Source: JBDRGD01 sp043818095 (GTDB taxonomy: Bacteria > Chloroflexota > Dehalococcoidia > Dehalococcoidales > RBG-16-60-22). From it: 9,366 nt of DNA. Where the stretch lies: positions 1 to 9,366 of the forward strand of contig JBDRGD010000053.1 in NCBI GenBank assembly GCA_043818095.1, in the 5' to 3' direction. Under the pieces are notes generated by a model that was not told the origin of the DNA, made no database searches, and saw nothing but the letters and a program-made list of their open reading frames with translations. Below, piece after piece: positions 1 through 5,071 of this stretch; the first letter of the stretch is position 1; each line of letters begins with the position of its first letter. The translations under genes and the position numbers were made by a program.

Positions 1-14
1 GCACCTTCTTTTTC

Positions 15-96
15 TGCCGGGAGAGGGACTCGAACCCACAAGCCTTGCGGCGGCGGATTTTAAGTCCGCTGCGTCTGCCAATTCCGCCATCCCGGC
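15..96 (-). tRNA. tRNA-Leu (anticodon UAA)
   Basis: Decodes UUA/UUG leucine codons. Read on the minus strand, the 7-bp acceptor stem (GCCGGGA with TCCCGGC) closes perfectly, followed by discriminator A73. The D arm has a GCG/CGC stem with GG in the loop. The anticodon stem GCGGA/TCCGC encloses loop CTTAAAA, giving anticodon TAA. The long variable arm forms a GCC-GCAA-GGC hairpin, which marks a class II tRNA and fits leucine. The T loop is TTCGAGT. The T stem GTGGG/CCCTC has one T-T mismatch at pair 50-64. CCA is not encoded, so it must be added after transcription. It has its own promoter at 109-137. Confidence 0.97.
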
Positions 97-108
97 ATGC
101 GCAGAGTT

Positions 109-137
109 ATTGTAGGTCAGGAGGGGTGGGGTGTCAA
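109..137 (-). promoter_or_regulatory. sigma-70 promoter of tRNA-Leu
   Basis: On the minus strand there is a perfect -35 TTGACA (132-137), a 17-nt spacer, and a -10 TACAAT (109-114). The mature tRNA begins at 96, so transcription would start a few bases upstream of it and leave a very short leader. This shows the tRNA is transcribed independently of the membrane-protein gene upstream. Confidence 0.85.
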
Positions 138-194
138 GGAGGGGGGCAGTTGATGCGAAATATATGATGAATTTTAATGCGGGAGTCTTCGAGT

Positions 195-746
195 TTAATG
201 TCGATTCTCAGTACTTTCTTGCTCTGGATTTCCTTCTTTCAACGCATTATCTTGAATCAATTGATTAACCGACTCTTTTGTCTGACGCCATCGCTCTGGG
301 TCAAATCTTCCAGCTTTCATTGCTTTAAACTCCATGAAACGATAGCCGCCGAGTAGGACGACAGCAAATGCCAATAATAAGGGGCTTGCGAAGAGCGTGT
401 ATCTAGCCCAATTGAAGTTCTCTTTAGCAACTTCTTCGAACCCAATGTGTATTCCGAGAAAGAGTCCGGCTATACCGCCTAAAGAGGCGATATTCACGAA
501 AACGTTGGCTCCCAATATGAACGAGGCTAACCACAAGCAGTTCTTGTATATTTCCTTGTCACGCTCAACTTCGTCATCAAGCTCTTTAACTCGAAACAGC
601 GGATAGATACGTCGCTTCTCGGGTGGAAGAACAGCGATTATCTCTTTCAATGACTTCCACGCCGATGATATGAGCATAAGCGAAATGACAATCATCACAG
701 TCGATGCAGTGAAGAGTAATGCCGCTGATTCTGAACTATATTCCAT
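195..746 (-). CDS. Hypothetical membrane protein with about three transmembrane helices
   Basis: No family recognised; 183 residues. Hydrophobic helices lie at about 9-29, 70-101 (long and glycine-rich in its second half, possibly a hairpin) and 115-134. Between the first two is a charged segment (about 31-69) rich in K, E, D and R that looks helical and cytoplasmic. The C-terminal 45 residues are polar. The ATG start is supported by a GGAGGTG ribosome site about 5 nt upstream and an extended -10 promoter behind it. The gene is visibly more AT-rich than the genes from 1182 onward and is divergent from the miniprotein gene at 853, which suggests a shared acquired cassette. It could be a small channel or holin-like protein, or a membrane effector of an accessory system, but nothing in the sequence proves a role. 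Confidence 0.8.
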   Translation of the reverse strand: MEYSSESAALLFTASTVMIVISLMLISSAWKSLKEIIAVLPPEKRRIYPLFRVKELDDEVERDKEIYKNCLWLASFILGANVFVNIASLGGIAGLFLGIHIGFEEVAKENFNWARYTLFASPLLLAFAVVLLGGYRFMEFKAMKAGRFDPERWRQTKESVNQLIQDNALKEGNPEQESTENRH

Positions 747-766
747 ATTGCACCTCCGTTTCGCGA

Positions 767-775
767 ATTATAGCA
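767..775 (-). promoter_or_regulatory. Extended -10 promoter of the membrane-protein gene
   Basis: Minus-strand TGCTATAAT combines the TGn extension with a perfect TATAAT -10 box about 20 bp from the start codon, just upstream of the GGAGGTG site. No good -35 lies at normal spacing; the nearest, TTTACA, is only 14 nt away. This is typical of extended -10 promoters. The element sits back to back with the plus-strand -35 at 779-784. Confidence 0.7.
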
Positions 776-778
776 CGA

Positions 779-808
779 TTGACAAGTGTAAAGAAGCAAG
801 AGTATGAT
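779..808 (+). promoter_or_regulatory. sigma-70 promoter of the 44-residue miniprotein gene
   Basis: Perfect -35 TTGACA (779-784), an 18-nt spacer, and -10 TATGAT (803-808). The start codon follows 45 bp after the -10, with an AAGGAGGA ribosome site at 841-848. Only a few bases separate this -35 from the divergent -10 of the membrane-protein gene, so one bound regulator, or competing polymerases, could affect both genes. Confidence 0.75.
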
Positions 809-852
809 TAGCCACGATTCTAGTCTATTTAACACGTTTCAAGGAGGATTCG

Positions 853-987
853 ATGACGGAAGAATCAAAGGCAATCGTAAAAGCTGTTGAAGACCATCAA
901 ATCGAGATGGGAGACCTTATAGGCGAAGTTGTCGATAAGCTCGACCGAATCATCAAGTTACTTGAGCATATCGCGGCAAAAAGCTAA
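853..987 (+). CDS. 44-residue helical miniprotein, unknown function
   Basis: A short gene with full expression signals: a strong promoter at 779-808, an AAGGAGGA ribosome site 4 nt before ATG, and a TAA stop. The product begins MTEESKAIVKAVEDHQ and ends in EHIAAKS. It is almost entirely predicted helix. Hydrophobic residues (I8, V9, V12, I17, L22, I23, V26, V27, L30, I33, I34, L37, I40) recur at 3-4 residue spacing among E, D and K, so an amphipathic helix or short coiled coil that oligomerises or binds a partner is plausible. It has no Cys and no signal peptide. It is AT-rich like its divergent neighbour and unlike the genes to the right. Its family is not recognised. A partner role for the membrane protein is inference only. 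Confidence 0.75.
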   Translation: MTEESKAIVKAVEDHQIEMGDLIGEVVDKLDRIIKLLEHIAAKS

Positions 988-1072
988 GGTCAAAGAGTCA
1001 ATAGACTAAACAAAAAGTCCACAAGTCGCAATCACGGGCTTCATTAGTTCGTCGCTACGTTGCGCCTGCCGG

Positions 1073-1099
1073 TCCCCCCTCCCTCCCTCCTCTCTCCCC
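1073..1099 (+). other. 27-nt pure pyrimidine tract (G-rich on the minus strand)
   Basis: Every base from 1073 to 1099 is C or T, including the repeated CCCT units. The minus strand carries closely spaced runs of three or more G (GGGAGGGAGGG) plus a further GGGG about eight bases away. It lies in the 194-bp gap between the miniprotein and the permease, immediately upstream of the permease -35. It could form a triplex or a G-quadruplex-like structure, or mark the edge of the acquired cassette. No function is proven. Confidence 0.6.
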
Positions 1100-1105
1100 A
1101 CGCGT

Positions 1106-1134
1106 TTGACAGCGCTCCCACCGCAAACTAACAT
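1106..1134 (+). promoter_or_regulatory. sigma-70 promoter of the permease-lipoprotein operon
   Basis: Perfect -35 TTGACA (1106-1111), a 17-nt spacer, and -10 TAACAT (1129-1134; four of six consensus positions). Transcription would start near 1141, about 40 nt before the ATG at 1182. That makes the GTG at 1146 an unlikely start codon. Confidence 0.65.
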
Positions 1135-1181
1135 GGCTAGAGAGGGTGGCGGGGATGTCTCCGGGAATAAGGAGGGCTATC

Positions 1182-2297
1182 ATGTGGCAGCGCATCGGCA
1201 GCATCATCGTCAAGGAGTTCATCCAGCTCAGCCGGGACCGGCGTTCCATGGCGCTGGTCCTGCTGATACCCATCATCCAGATGAGCATCTTCGGGTATGC
1301 GCTGAGCACCGATATCAAGAACATCGCCACGGTGGTCTGGGACGCCAGCAATACCCGGGAGAGCCGGGAGCTGATTGAGGCCTACGACCAGACCGAGTTC
1401 TTCGCCATCAGCTACTACGCCACCGATTACGCGGATGTCACCCGGCGCATCGATTCCGGCGATGCCAAGGTGGCCCTGGTGATTCCCCCCGACTATGCCG
1501 AGCAGTTGCAGCGGCATGAGAACGTTACCGTGCAGTTCTTCGCGGACGGGTCCGACCCCTCCGTCGGTCTCCAGGCGCTCGCCAACGCCAGCCTCGTCGC
1601 CCAGGCGAGGACGGTGGAAGTGCGCCAGCAACTCCTGGGCCAGCCGCCCCCGCTGAATATCTCCCTGGAGCCCCGCATCTGGTATAATCCCACGATGCAG
1701 AGCTCCACCTTTTACCTTCCCGGGCTGGTGGGGGCGATTCTGCAGAACCTCACCATGATGCTCACCGCCTTCGCCATCGTCCGGGAGCGGGAGACCGGCA
1801 CCATCGAGCAACTGAACGTGACGCCGCTGAAGCGGGGGGAACTGATTATCGCCAAGCTCATCCCTTACATCATTATCGCTTACGTGCAGGCGGCATTGGT
1901 GCTCCTCCCGGCGGTGCTCATCTTCGGGATGCAGATCCAGGGGAACCTCCTCCTGCTTATCGCGCTGACCTCTCTCTTCCTGATGTTCTCCCTGGGACTG
2001 GGGCTGCTGATTTCCACCATCTCCCGCACCCAGTTCCAGGCGATGCAGTCCAGCATGCTCATCCTGCTGCCCAGCATTCTGCTCAGCGGTTTTCTCTTCC
2101 CCATCGAGTCCATGCCCCGGCTGGCGCAGTGGGTCTCCGCGGTCCTGCCGCTGACCTACTACCTCCGCATCATCCGCGGCATCGTCGTCAAGGGGGTGGG
2201 CATCGAGTTCCTCTGGCAGGACTCCGTCATCCTGGGGGTGATGGGCGTGCTGACCCTGATACTGGCGGCTTCCCGCCTCCGCCACACGCTCTCCTGA
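1182..2297 (+). CDS. ABC-2 type exporter permease (YhhJ/YbhR/YbhS-like)
   Basis: Integral membrane subunit of an ABC exporter. The 371 residues follow the family plan: one helix at about 22-42, a large extracytoplasmic domain (about 45-175), then five helices at about 176-200, 228-250, 256-280, 288-307 and 345-364. Family hallmarks are RERETGTIEQLNVTPLKRGE (201-220) just after the second helix, FPIESMP (306-312) and YYLRIIRGIVVKG (326-338). The ATG at 1182 is chosen because AAGGAGG lies 6 nt upstream; the in-frame GTG at 1146 has no such site and starts almost at the transcription start. YbhR-type permeases normally work with a second permease, an ATPase and an HlyD-type adaptor. None of these is in this window; the gene starts right after the AT-rich cassette and is followed by an HExxH lipoprotein. 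Substrate unknown. Confidence 0.92.
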   Translation: MWQRIGSIIVKEFIQLSRDRRSMALVLLIPIIQMSIFGYALSTDIKNIATVVWDASNTRESRELIEAYDQTEFFAISYYATDYADVTRRIDSGDAKVALVIPPDYAEQLQRHENVTVQFFADGSDPSVGLQALANASLVAQARTVEVRQQLLGQPPPLNISLEPRIWYNPTMQSSTFYLPGLVGAILQNLTMMLTAFAIVRERETGTIEQLNVTPLKRGELIIAKLIPYIIIAYVQAALVLLPAVLIFGMQIQGNLLLLIALTSLFLMFSLGLGLLISTISRTQFQAMQSSMLILLPSILLSGFLFPIESMPRLAQWVSAVLPLTYYLRIIRGIVVKGVGIEFLWQDSVILGVMGVLTLILAASRLRHTLS

Positions 2298-2310
2298 GGT
2301 AAAGAGAACC

Positions 2311-3249
2311 ATGAAGCGGCTACTGGTCATACTGGCGGTCATCGTCGTTGCCGGGCTTTTCCTCCTCCCCGCCTGCCCGGCAACGGGCGGCCTGACGCGG
2401 GAGGAACAGTCCCGGCTGGAGATGGTCCGGGAGATGAAAGACCTGGAGAAGCGGCTCGGCTTCGCGGAGACGCGGAACTTCCTGACCTACCAGCCGGAGA
2501 CGCAGGCTTACGATTACTATTTTTATACCTCCGCCACGGAGCTGCCCTATTCCCTGGATGACCCGCGGCTGCGCTCCGCCTCCGGCACCGCGGCCAACGC
2601 CACCGTCGACCGGGAAAATAACGACGTCTTTTTTTACTCCATCGAGGCGGTTGCGGAAATCGGCACGCCCGTGACCCGTTCCCTGATACGGGCGCCCCTC
2701 GCACGCTTCATCCGTGTGGTCTTTCACGAGGACTGGCACGAGCAGATTGCCCTGCCCCTGGGCATCGAGGAGCCTACCGGCGAGGTGGTCAGCTACGCCG
2801 CCGCCACTCTCTTCGCCCTGGAAAAGTTCGGGGCGGATTCCGCGGTTTACCGCACCCTGGCGGGGGAGTTCGGCGGGAGGCTGGCGGAAAGCCGGGTCTA
2901 CGGCGATACCTGCGCCCGGCTGGAAGCGCTTTACGCCGAATATGACGCCGGCCGGCTGTCCCGCCCGGAGACGCTGCGCCGTAAGGCGGAGTTGCTCCGG
3001 GAGCTGGCGGGAGGGCTGCGGGGCATCTGGGGGGCGGCGCCGGAGCAATTGAACAATGCTTACCTGGGTTTCCAGATGACGTATCTCCGTCACATGCCCG
3101 CAGTATACGCGGCTTATGCGGCGCAGGGGGGAGACCTCGCCCGGACGGTGGCGCTCTTCCGGCAGATGCCGGGACAGGGAGAGCCTTTCCCGACACTGGC
3201 GGACGTCAAGGCACTGGAGCAGCAGGCGCTCGCTTACCTGCGCCAGTAG
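2311..3249 (+). CDS. Lipoprotein with HExxH zinc motif, Aminopep (COG4324)-like
   Basis: Probable envelope metallopeptidase, 312 residues. The N-terminus has KR, a hydrophobic stretch (4-19) and LPAC with Cys22, a plausible though slightly unusual lipobox (Pro at -2). HEDWH (139-143) matches the HExxH zinc motif, preceded by the hydrophobic RFIRVVF. Glu153, Glu154 or Glu158, 10 to 15 residues later, could be the third ligand. The C-terminal part (helical, with LNNAYL near 247-252 and a GGDLA segment near 273-277) resembles the predicted aminopeptidase family COG4324/PF10023, where NNA and GGDL blocks also occur. Overall similarity looks remote, and the usual HELAHQ is replaced by HEDWHEQ. The gene follows the permease by 13 bp with only a weak ribosome site, so it is probably co-transcribed and translationally coupled. 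Peptidase activity is inferred, not shown. Confidence 0.8.
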   Translation: MKRLLVILAVIVVAGLFLLPACPATGGLTREEQSRLEMVREMKDLEKRLGFAETRNFLTYQPETQAYDYYFYTSATELPYSLDDPRLRSASGTAANATVDRENNDVFFYSIEAVAEIGTPVTRSLIRAPLARFIRVVFHEDWHEQIALPLGIEEPTGEVVSYAAATLFALEKFGADSAVYRTLAGEFGGRLAESRVYGDTCARLEALYAEYDAGRLSRPETLRRKAELLRELAGGLRGIWGAAPEQLNNAYLGFQMTYLRHMPAVYAAYAAQGGDLARTVALFRQMPGQGEPFPTLADVKALEQQALAYLRQ

Positions 3250-3339
3250 GGGAGACTGTCTCTCCTTGCGGGGGAAGGTCCGTCCCACTGGCGTGAGCAT
3301 TAAAAATTTCTTCCCTGATGTTAAAAGCAGGGCAAGGTA

Positions 3340-3369
3340 TTGACAAAGACGGTAATTTAGTATTATATT
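3340..3369 (+). promoter_or_regulatory. sigma-70 promoter of the 78-residue protein gene
   Basis: Perfect -35 TTGACA (3340-3345), an 18-nt spacer, and -10 TATATT (3364-3369); an overlapping TTATAT gives 17 nt. An inverted repeat CCCTG (3313-3317) / CAGGG (3328-3332) lies just upstream of the -35 and could be an operator half-site pair. The gene therefore has its own transcription start, separate from the permease operon. Confidence 0.75.
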
Positions 3370-3393
3370 GCCACATATTCGGGGGGACTTGCC

Positions 3394-3630
3394 ATGACGG
3401 CACGTTATGACGTGGGACAGAGGGTGAAGATCAAACCGGCGGAAGGCGAAAGCCAGGCCGCCCGGGACAGCAACATCTCGCCATACGCCGGTCAGGTAGG
3501 GGAGGTCACCAACTACTACTGGATAAGACCTTCCCCGAATGATGTCTTCTATATCTACACGGTGAAGCTGGGGGATGAGCCCGCGGAAATCACCCTCCAC
3601 GAGGACGAGCTCGACCCCCTCATCGGCTGA
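3394..3630 (+). CDS. 78-residue conserved-looking hypothetical protein
   Basis: Family not identified. The ATG has a GGGGGA purine run 7 nt upstream and a strong promoter at 3340-3369, so expression is well supported. The product starts MTARYDVGQRVKIKP, has a middle block AGQVGEVTNYYWI (32-44) and YIYTVKLGDE (53-62), and ends with LHEDELDPLIG. Its alternating beta-strand pattern and G-x-x-V turns suggest a small SH3-like or KOW-like beta barrel. The short aromatic cluster YYWI could form a binding face. There is no signal peptide and no membrane segment, so it should be cytoplasmic. The fold is inferred from the strand pattern alone. Confidence 0.8.
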   Translation: MTARYDVGQRVKIKPAEGESQAARDSNISPYAGQVGEVTNYYWIRPSPNDVFYIYTVKLGDEPAEITLHEDELDPLIG

Positions 3631-3731
3631 CCGTAAAAACAATTCCCCGCCGCTTTCCGCCCTGATTCATTTCCCTCCGTACCATGACCAATTACCTATC
3701 TCCACAGCTAACTCTGCCGCCGGCGCTTCGT

Positions 3732-3737
3732 TATAAT
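3732..3737 (+). promoter_or_regulatory. -10 box of the DUF4382-like lipoprotein gene
   Basis: A perfect TATAAT stands 30 bp before the ATG at 3768, ahead of a strong AAGGAGG site (3754-3760). The -35 region is poor (CTAACT at 3708-3713 with 18 nt spacing, three of six consensus positions). The promoter may need an activator or be weak. Alternatively the gene could also be read through from 3394, since no terminator is visible between them. Confidence 0.5.
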
Positions 3738-3767
3738 AATCAGTGACGGAGCTAAGGAGGCAACAAA

Positions 3768-4838
3768 ATGACACACGCCAAATCTTTTCTGGCAATCACC
3801 ATGCTTTCGCTGCTCGGGCTGGTCAGCAGTGCCTGTGCCCCGGGGACGCCTTTCCCCCTCCCGGCGCCCGCACCGGAGCCCGCCGGCAGCGGCAGGGTGC
3901 AGGTCCTGGTGACTGATGCCCCGCCCGCGGAAGAGGTAACCAGTATCATGGTTACCGTTTCCAGCGTCGCCATTCACCGGGCGGTGGCGGAGCGGGAAAG
4001 AGAACAGGAGCACCAGGGGACGGCGGATACGGAGCCGGAAGAGGAATCGAACACTACGGACAACACCACGGAGACCGATAACCAGACCGAAGAGCAGGAG
4101 GCCACGAACACTAGTAACCAGACCCAGGAACAGGAGCAGGAACAAGAACAGGGGAGCGGCTGGATACGCATCCCGCTGGCGGATAATACCACCTTCGATT
4201 TGCTGCAGATTCAGGGTATCCATCAGTTTCTCGGCGCCGCCGACGTGGCCGCCGGGAAATACACCCAGGTGAGGCTGGAAGTCACCAAAGCGATGGTTAC
4301 CCTCGGGGACGGGGAGCCGCAGCAAGCGAGGGTCCCGAGCGGCGAGCTGAGAATCAACCACCCCTTTTCCGTGACCCCCGGGAAGACCACCGTGCTTCTT
4401 CTCGATTTCGATGCGGAAAAGATGGTGACCGTTACCGGCCGGGGGGACATTATCGTTAAGCCGGTGGTCAAGCTGACCGTAAACCCGGCGAATACGGCGG
4501 CGACGCAGAACACCCGGCCGCAGCAGCGGAATGGCCGGCCCGAGAAGGAATCTGCGCCGAAGCCCCAGAAGCCGGACGCCGCGGCAAATACGGGCGGCGC
4601 CCAGGTGACGATTGCCGGCACTATCGCCGCCATTAACGGCGATATCTGGACCGTGAAGACAGCCGACGGAGAAAAGACCGTAGATGTCAACGAGGCGGAG
4701 GTCTCGGGCGAGCCCGAGGTGGGCCGCGAGGTGAAGCTGAGGGGCATCCGGGGCGAGGGTAAGGTCATCGCGGCGGAGGTCCGGGTGGCGGAAAGAACGA
4801 GAGTCAACGGCAACTCCGTCGGGGAAAAGCAGGACTAG
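3768..4838 (+). CDS. DUF4382-like secreted lipoprotein with DUF5666-like tail
   Basis: A probable surface lipoprotein of 356 residues and unknown function. Residues 1-23 form a signal peptide ending in VSSAC (Cys23; Ser at -3 is less usual for a lipobox), followed by a Pro/Ala-rich linker (24-40). The DUF4382-like domain covers about 41-238: GRVQVLVTDAPP opens it, then WIRIPLADNTTFDLLQ, GKYTQVRLEV and a strand-rich end. It is interrupted at about 75-130 by an acidic, low-complexity E/Q/N/T segment that contains a QEQEQEQEQ run. A second linker rich in P, K, Q and N (239-275) leads to a DUF5666-like beta domain (278-342) starting VTIAGTIAAINGDIWTV. The ATG is fixed by AAGGAGG 7 nt upstream. 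An intrinsic terminator follows the stop by about 30 bp. A cell-wall or metal-binding role would be guesswork. Confidence 0.82.
   Translation: MTHAKSFLAITMLSLLGLVSSACAPGTPFPLPAPAPEPAGSGRVQVLVTDAPPAEEVTSIMVTVSSVAIHRAVAEREREQEHQGTADTEPEEESNTTDNTTETDNQTEEQEATNTSNQTQEQEQEQEQGSGWIRIPLADNTTFDLLQIQGIHQFLGAADVAAGKYTQVRLEVTKAMVTLGDGEPQQARVPSGELRINHPFSVTPGKTTVLLLDFDAEKMVTVTGRGDIIVKPVVKLTVNPANTAATQNTRPQQRNGRPEKESAPKPQKPDAAANTGGAQVTIAGTIAAINGDIWTVKTADGEKTVDVNEAEVSGEPEVGREVKLRGIRGEGKVIAAEVRVAERTRVNGNSVGEKQD
4125..4151 (+). repeat. Short in-frame CAGGAR tandem repeat
   Basis: Alternating CAG/CAA and GAA/GAG codons encode Gln-Glu pairs at residues 120-128 of the DUF4382-like protein. The hexamer unit is imperfect at its third-base positions. 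It lies in the low-complexity insertion and could expand or contract in frame by slippage. Confidence 0.7.
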
Positions 4839-4867
4839 ACCGAAAACTCCATCTAACGCTGACACAG

Positions 4868-4899
4868 GAGAGGGGGGTGAAATCCCCTCTCTTTTTTTT
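4868..4899 (+). terminator. Rho-independent terminator
   Basis: An 8-bp perfect stem GAGAGGGG (4868-4875) / CCCCTCTC (4884-4891) with an 8-nt loop, followed at once by eight T residues (4892-4899). It lies 30 bp after the stop of the DUF4382-like gene and closes the plus-strand block. The next gene has its own promoter at 4956. Confidence 0.95.
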
Positions 4900-4955
4900 A
4901 TTTTCATGGGGATGGGGTAAGCGGAGATGAAGAAACCCTTATGCGGTTCTCCGGA

Positions 4956-4983
4956 TTGACAGTCCCCGGCGGGATATTATAAG
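4956..4983 (+). promoter_or_regulatory. sigma-70 promoter of the amidohydrolase gene
   Basis: Perfect -35 TTGACA (4956-4961), a 16-nt spacer and -10 TATAAG (4978-4983); TAAGAT at 4980-4985 is an alternative with 18 nt. It follows the terminator and gives a leader of roughly 80 nt before the GTG start at 5072. Confidence 0.65.
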
Positions 4984-5031
4984 ATGCGCCGGAAATCACC
5001 GCTCAAGACGCCGCGCGACCGCCCTAAAAGT

Positions 5032-5058
5032 AAAAGCCCGGACGGCCGCGCCGCTTTT
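5032..5058 (+). other. Possible leader hairpin beside the amidohydrolase ribosome site
   Basis: AAAAGC (5032-5037) can pair with GCTTTT (5053-5058) around a GC-rich 15-nt interior that may pair further (GGC/GCC). The 3' arm ends two bases before the AAGGAGGT ribosome site. It might affect translation or be incidental. Confidence 0.35.
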
Positions 5059-5071
5059 CAAGGAGGTCAAC

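Noticed and set aside
15..1000. Integration of the AT-rich cassette at the tRNA-Leu 3' end
   Set aside because: The tRNA 3' end faces away from the cassette, no copy of the tRNA end is seen on its far side and no integrase is present.
988..1020. Terminator after the 44-residue gene (AGTC/GACT hairpin)
   Set aside because: It is a four-base-pair stem followed by A-rich sequence, too weak to support.
1146..1181. Upstream GTG start for the ABC permease
   Set aside because: It would add 12 residues, has no ribosome site and lies almost at the predicted transcription start; the ATG at 1182 has AAGGAGG at good spacing.
3250..3270. Terminator after the HExxH lipoprotein (GGAGA/TCTCC stem)
   Set aside because: The stem is only about 5 bp and is followed by a G-rich stretch, not a T tract.
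1137..3642. Minus-strand open frames of 401 and 440 residues
   Set aside because: They mirror the permease, lipoprotein and small-protein genes, have low-complexity compositions (H, Q, G, R-rich) and no family features.
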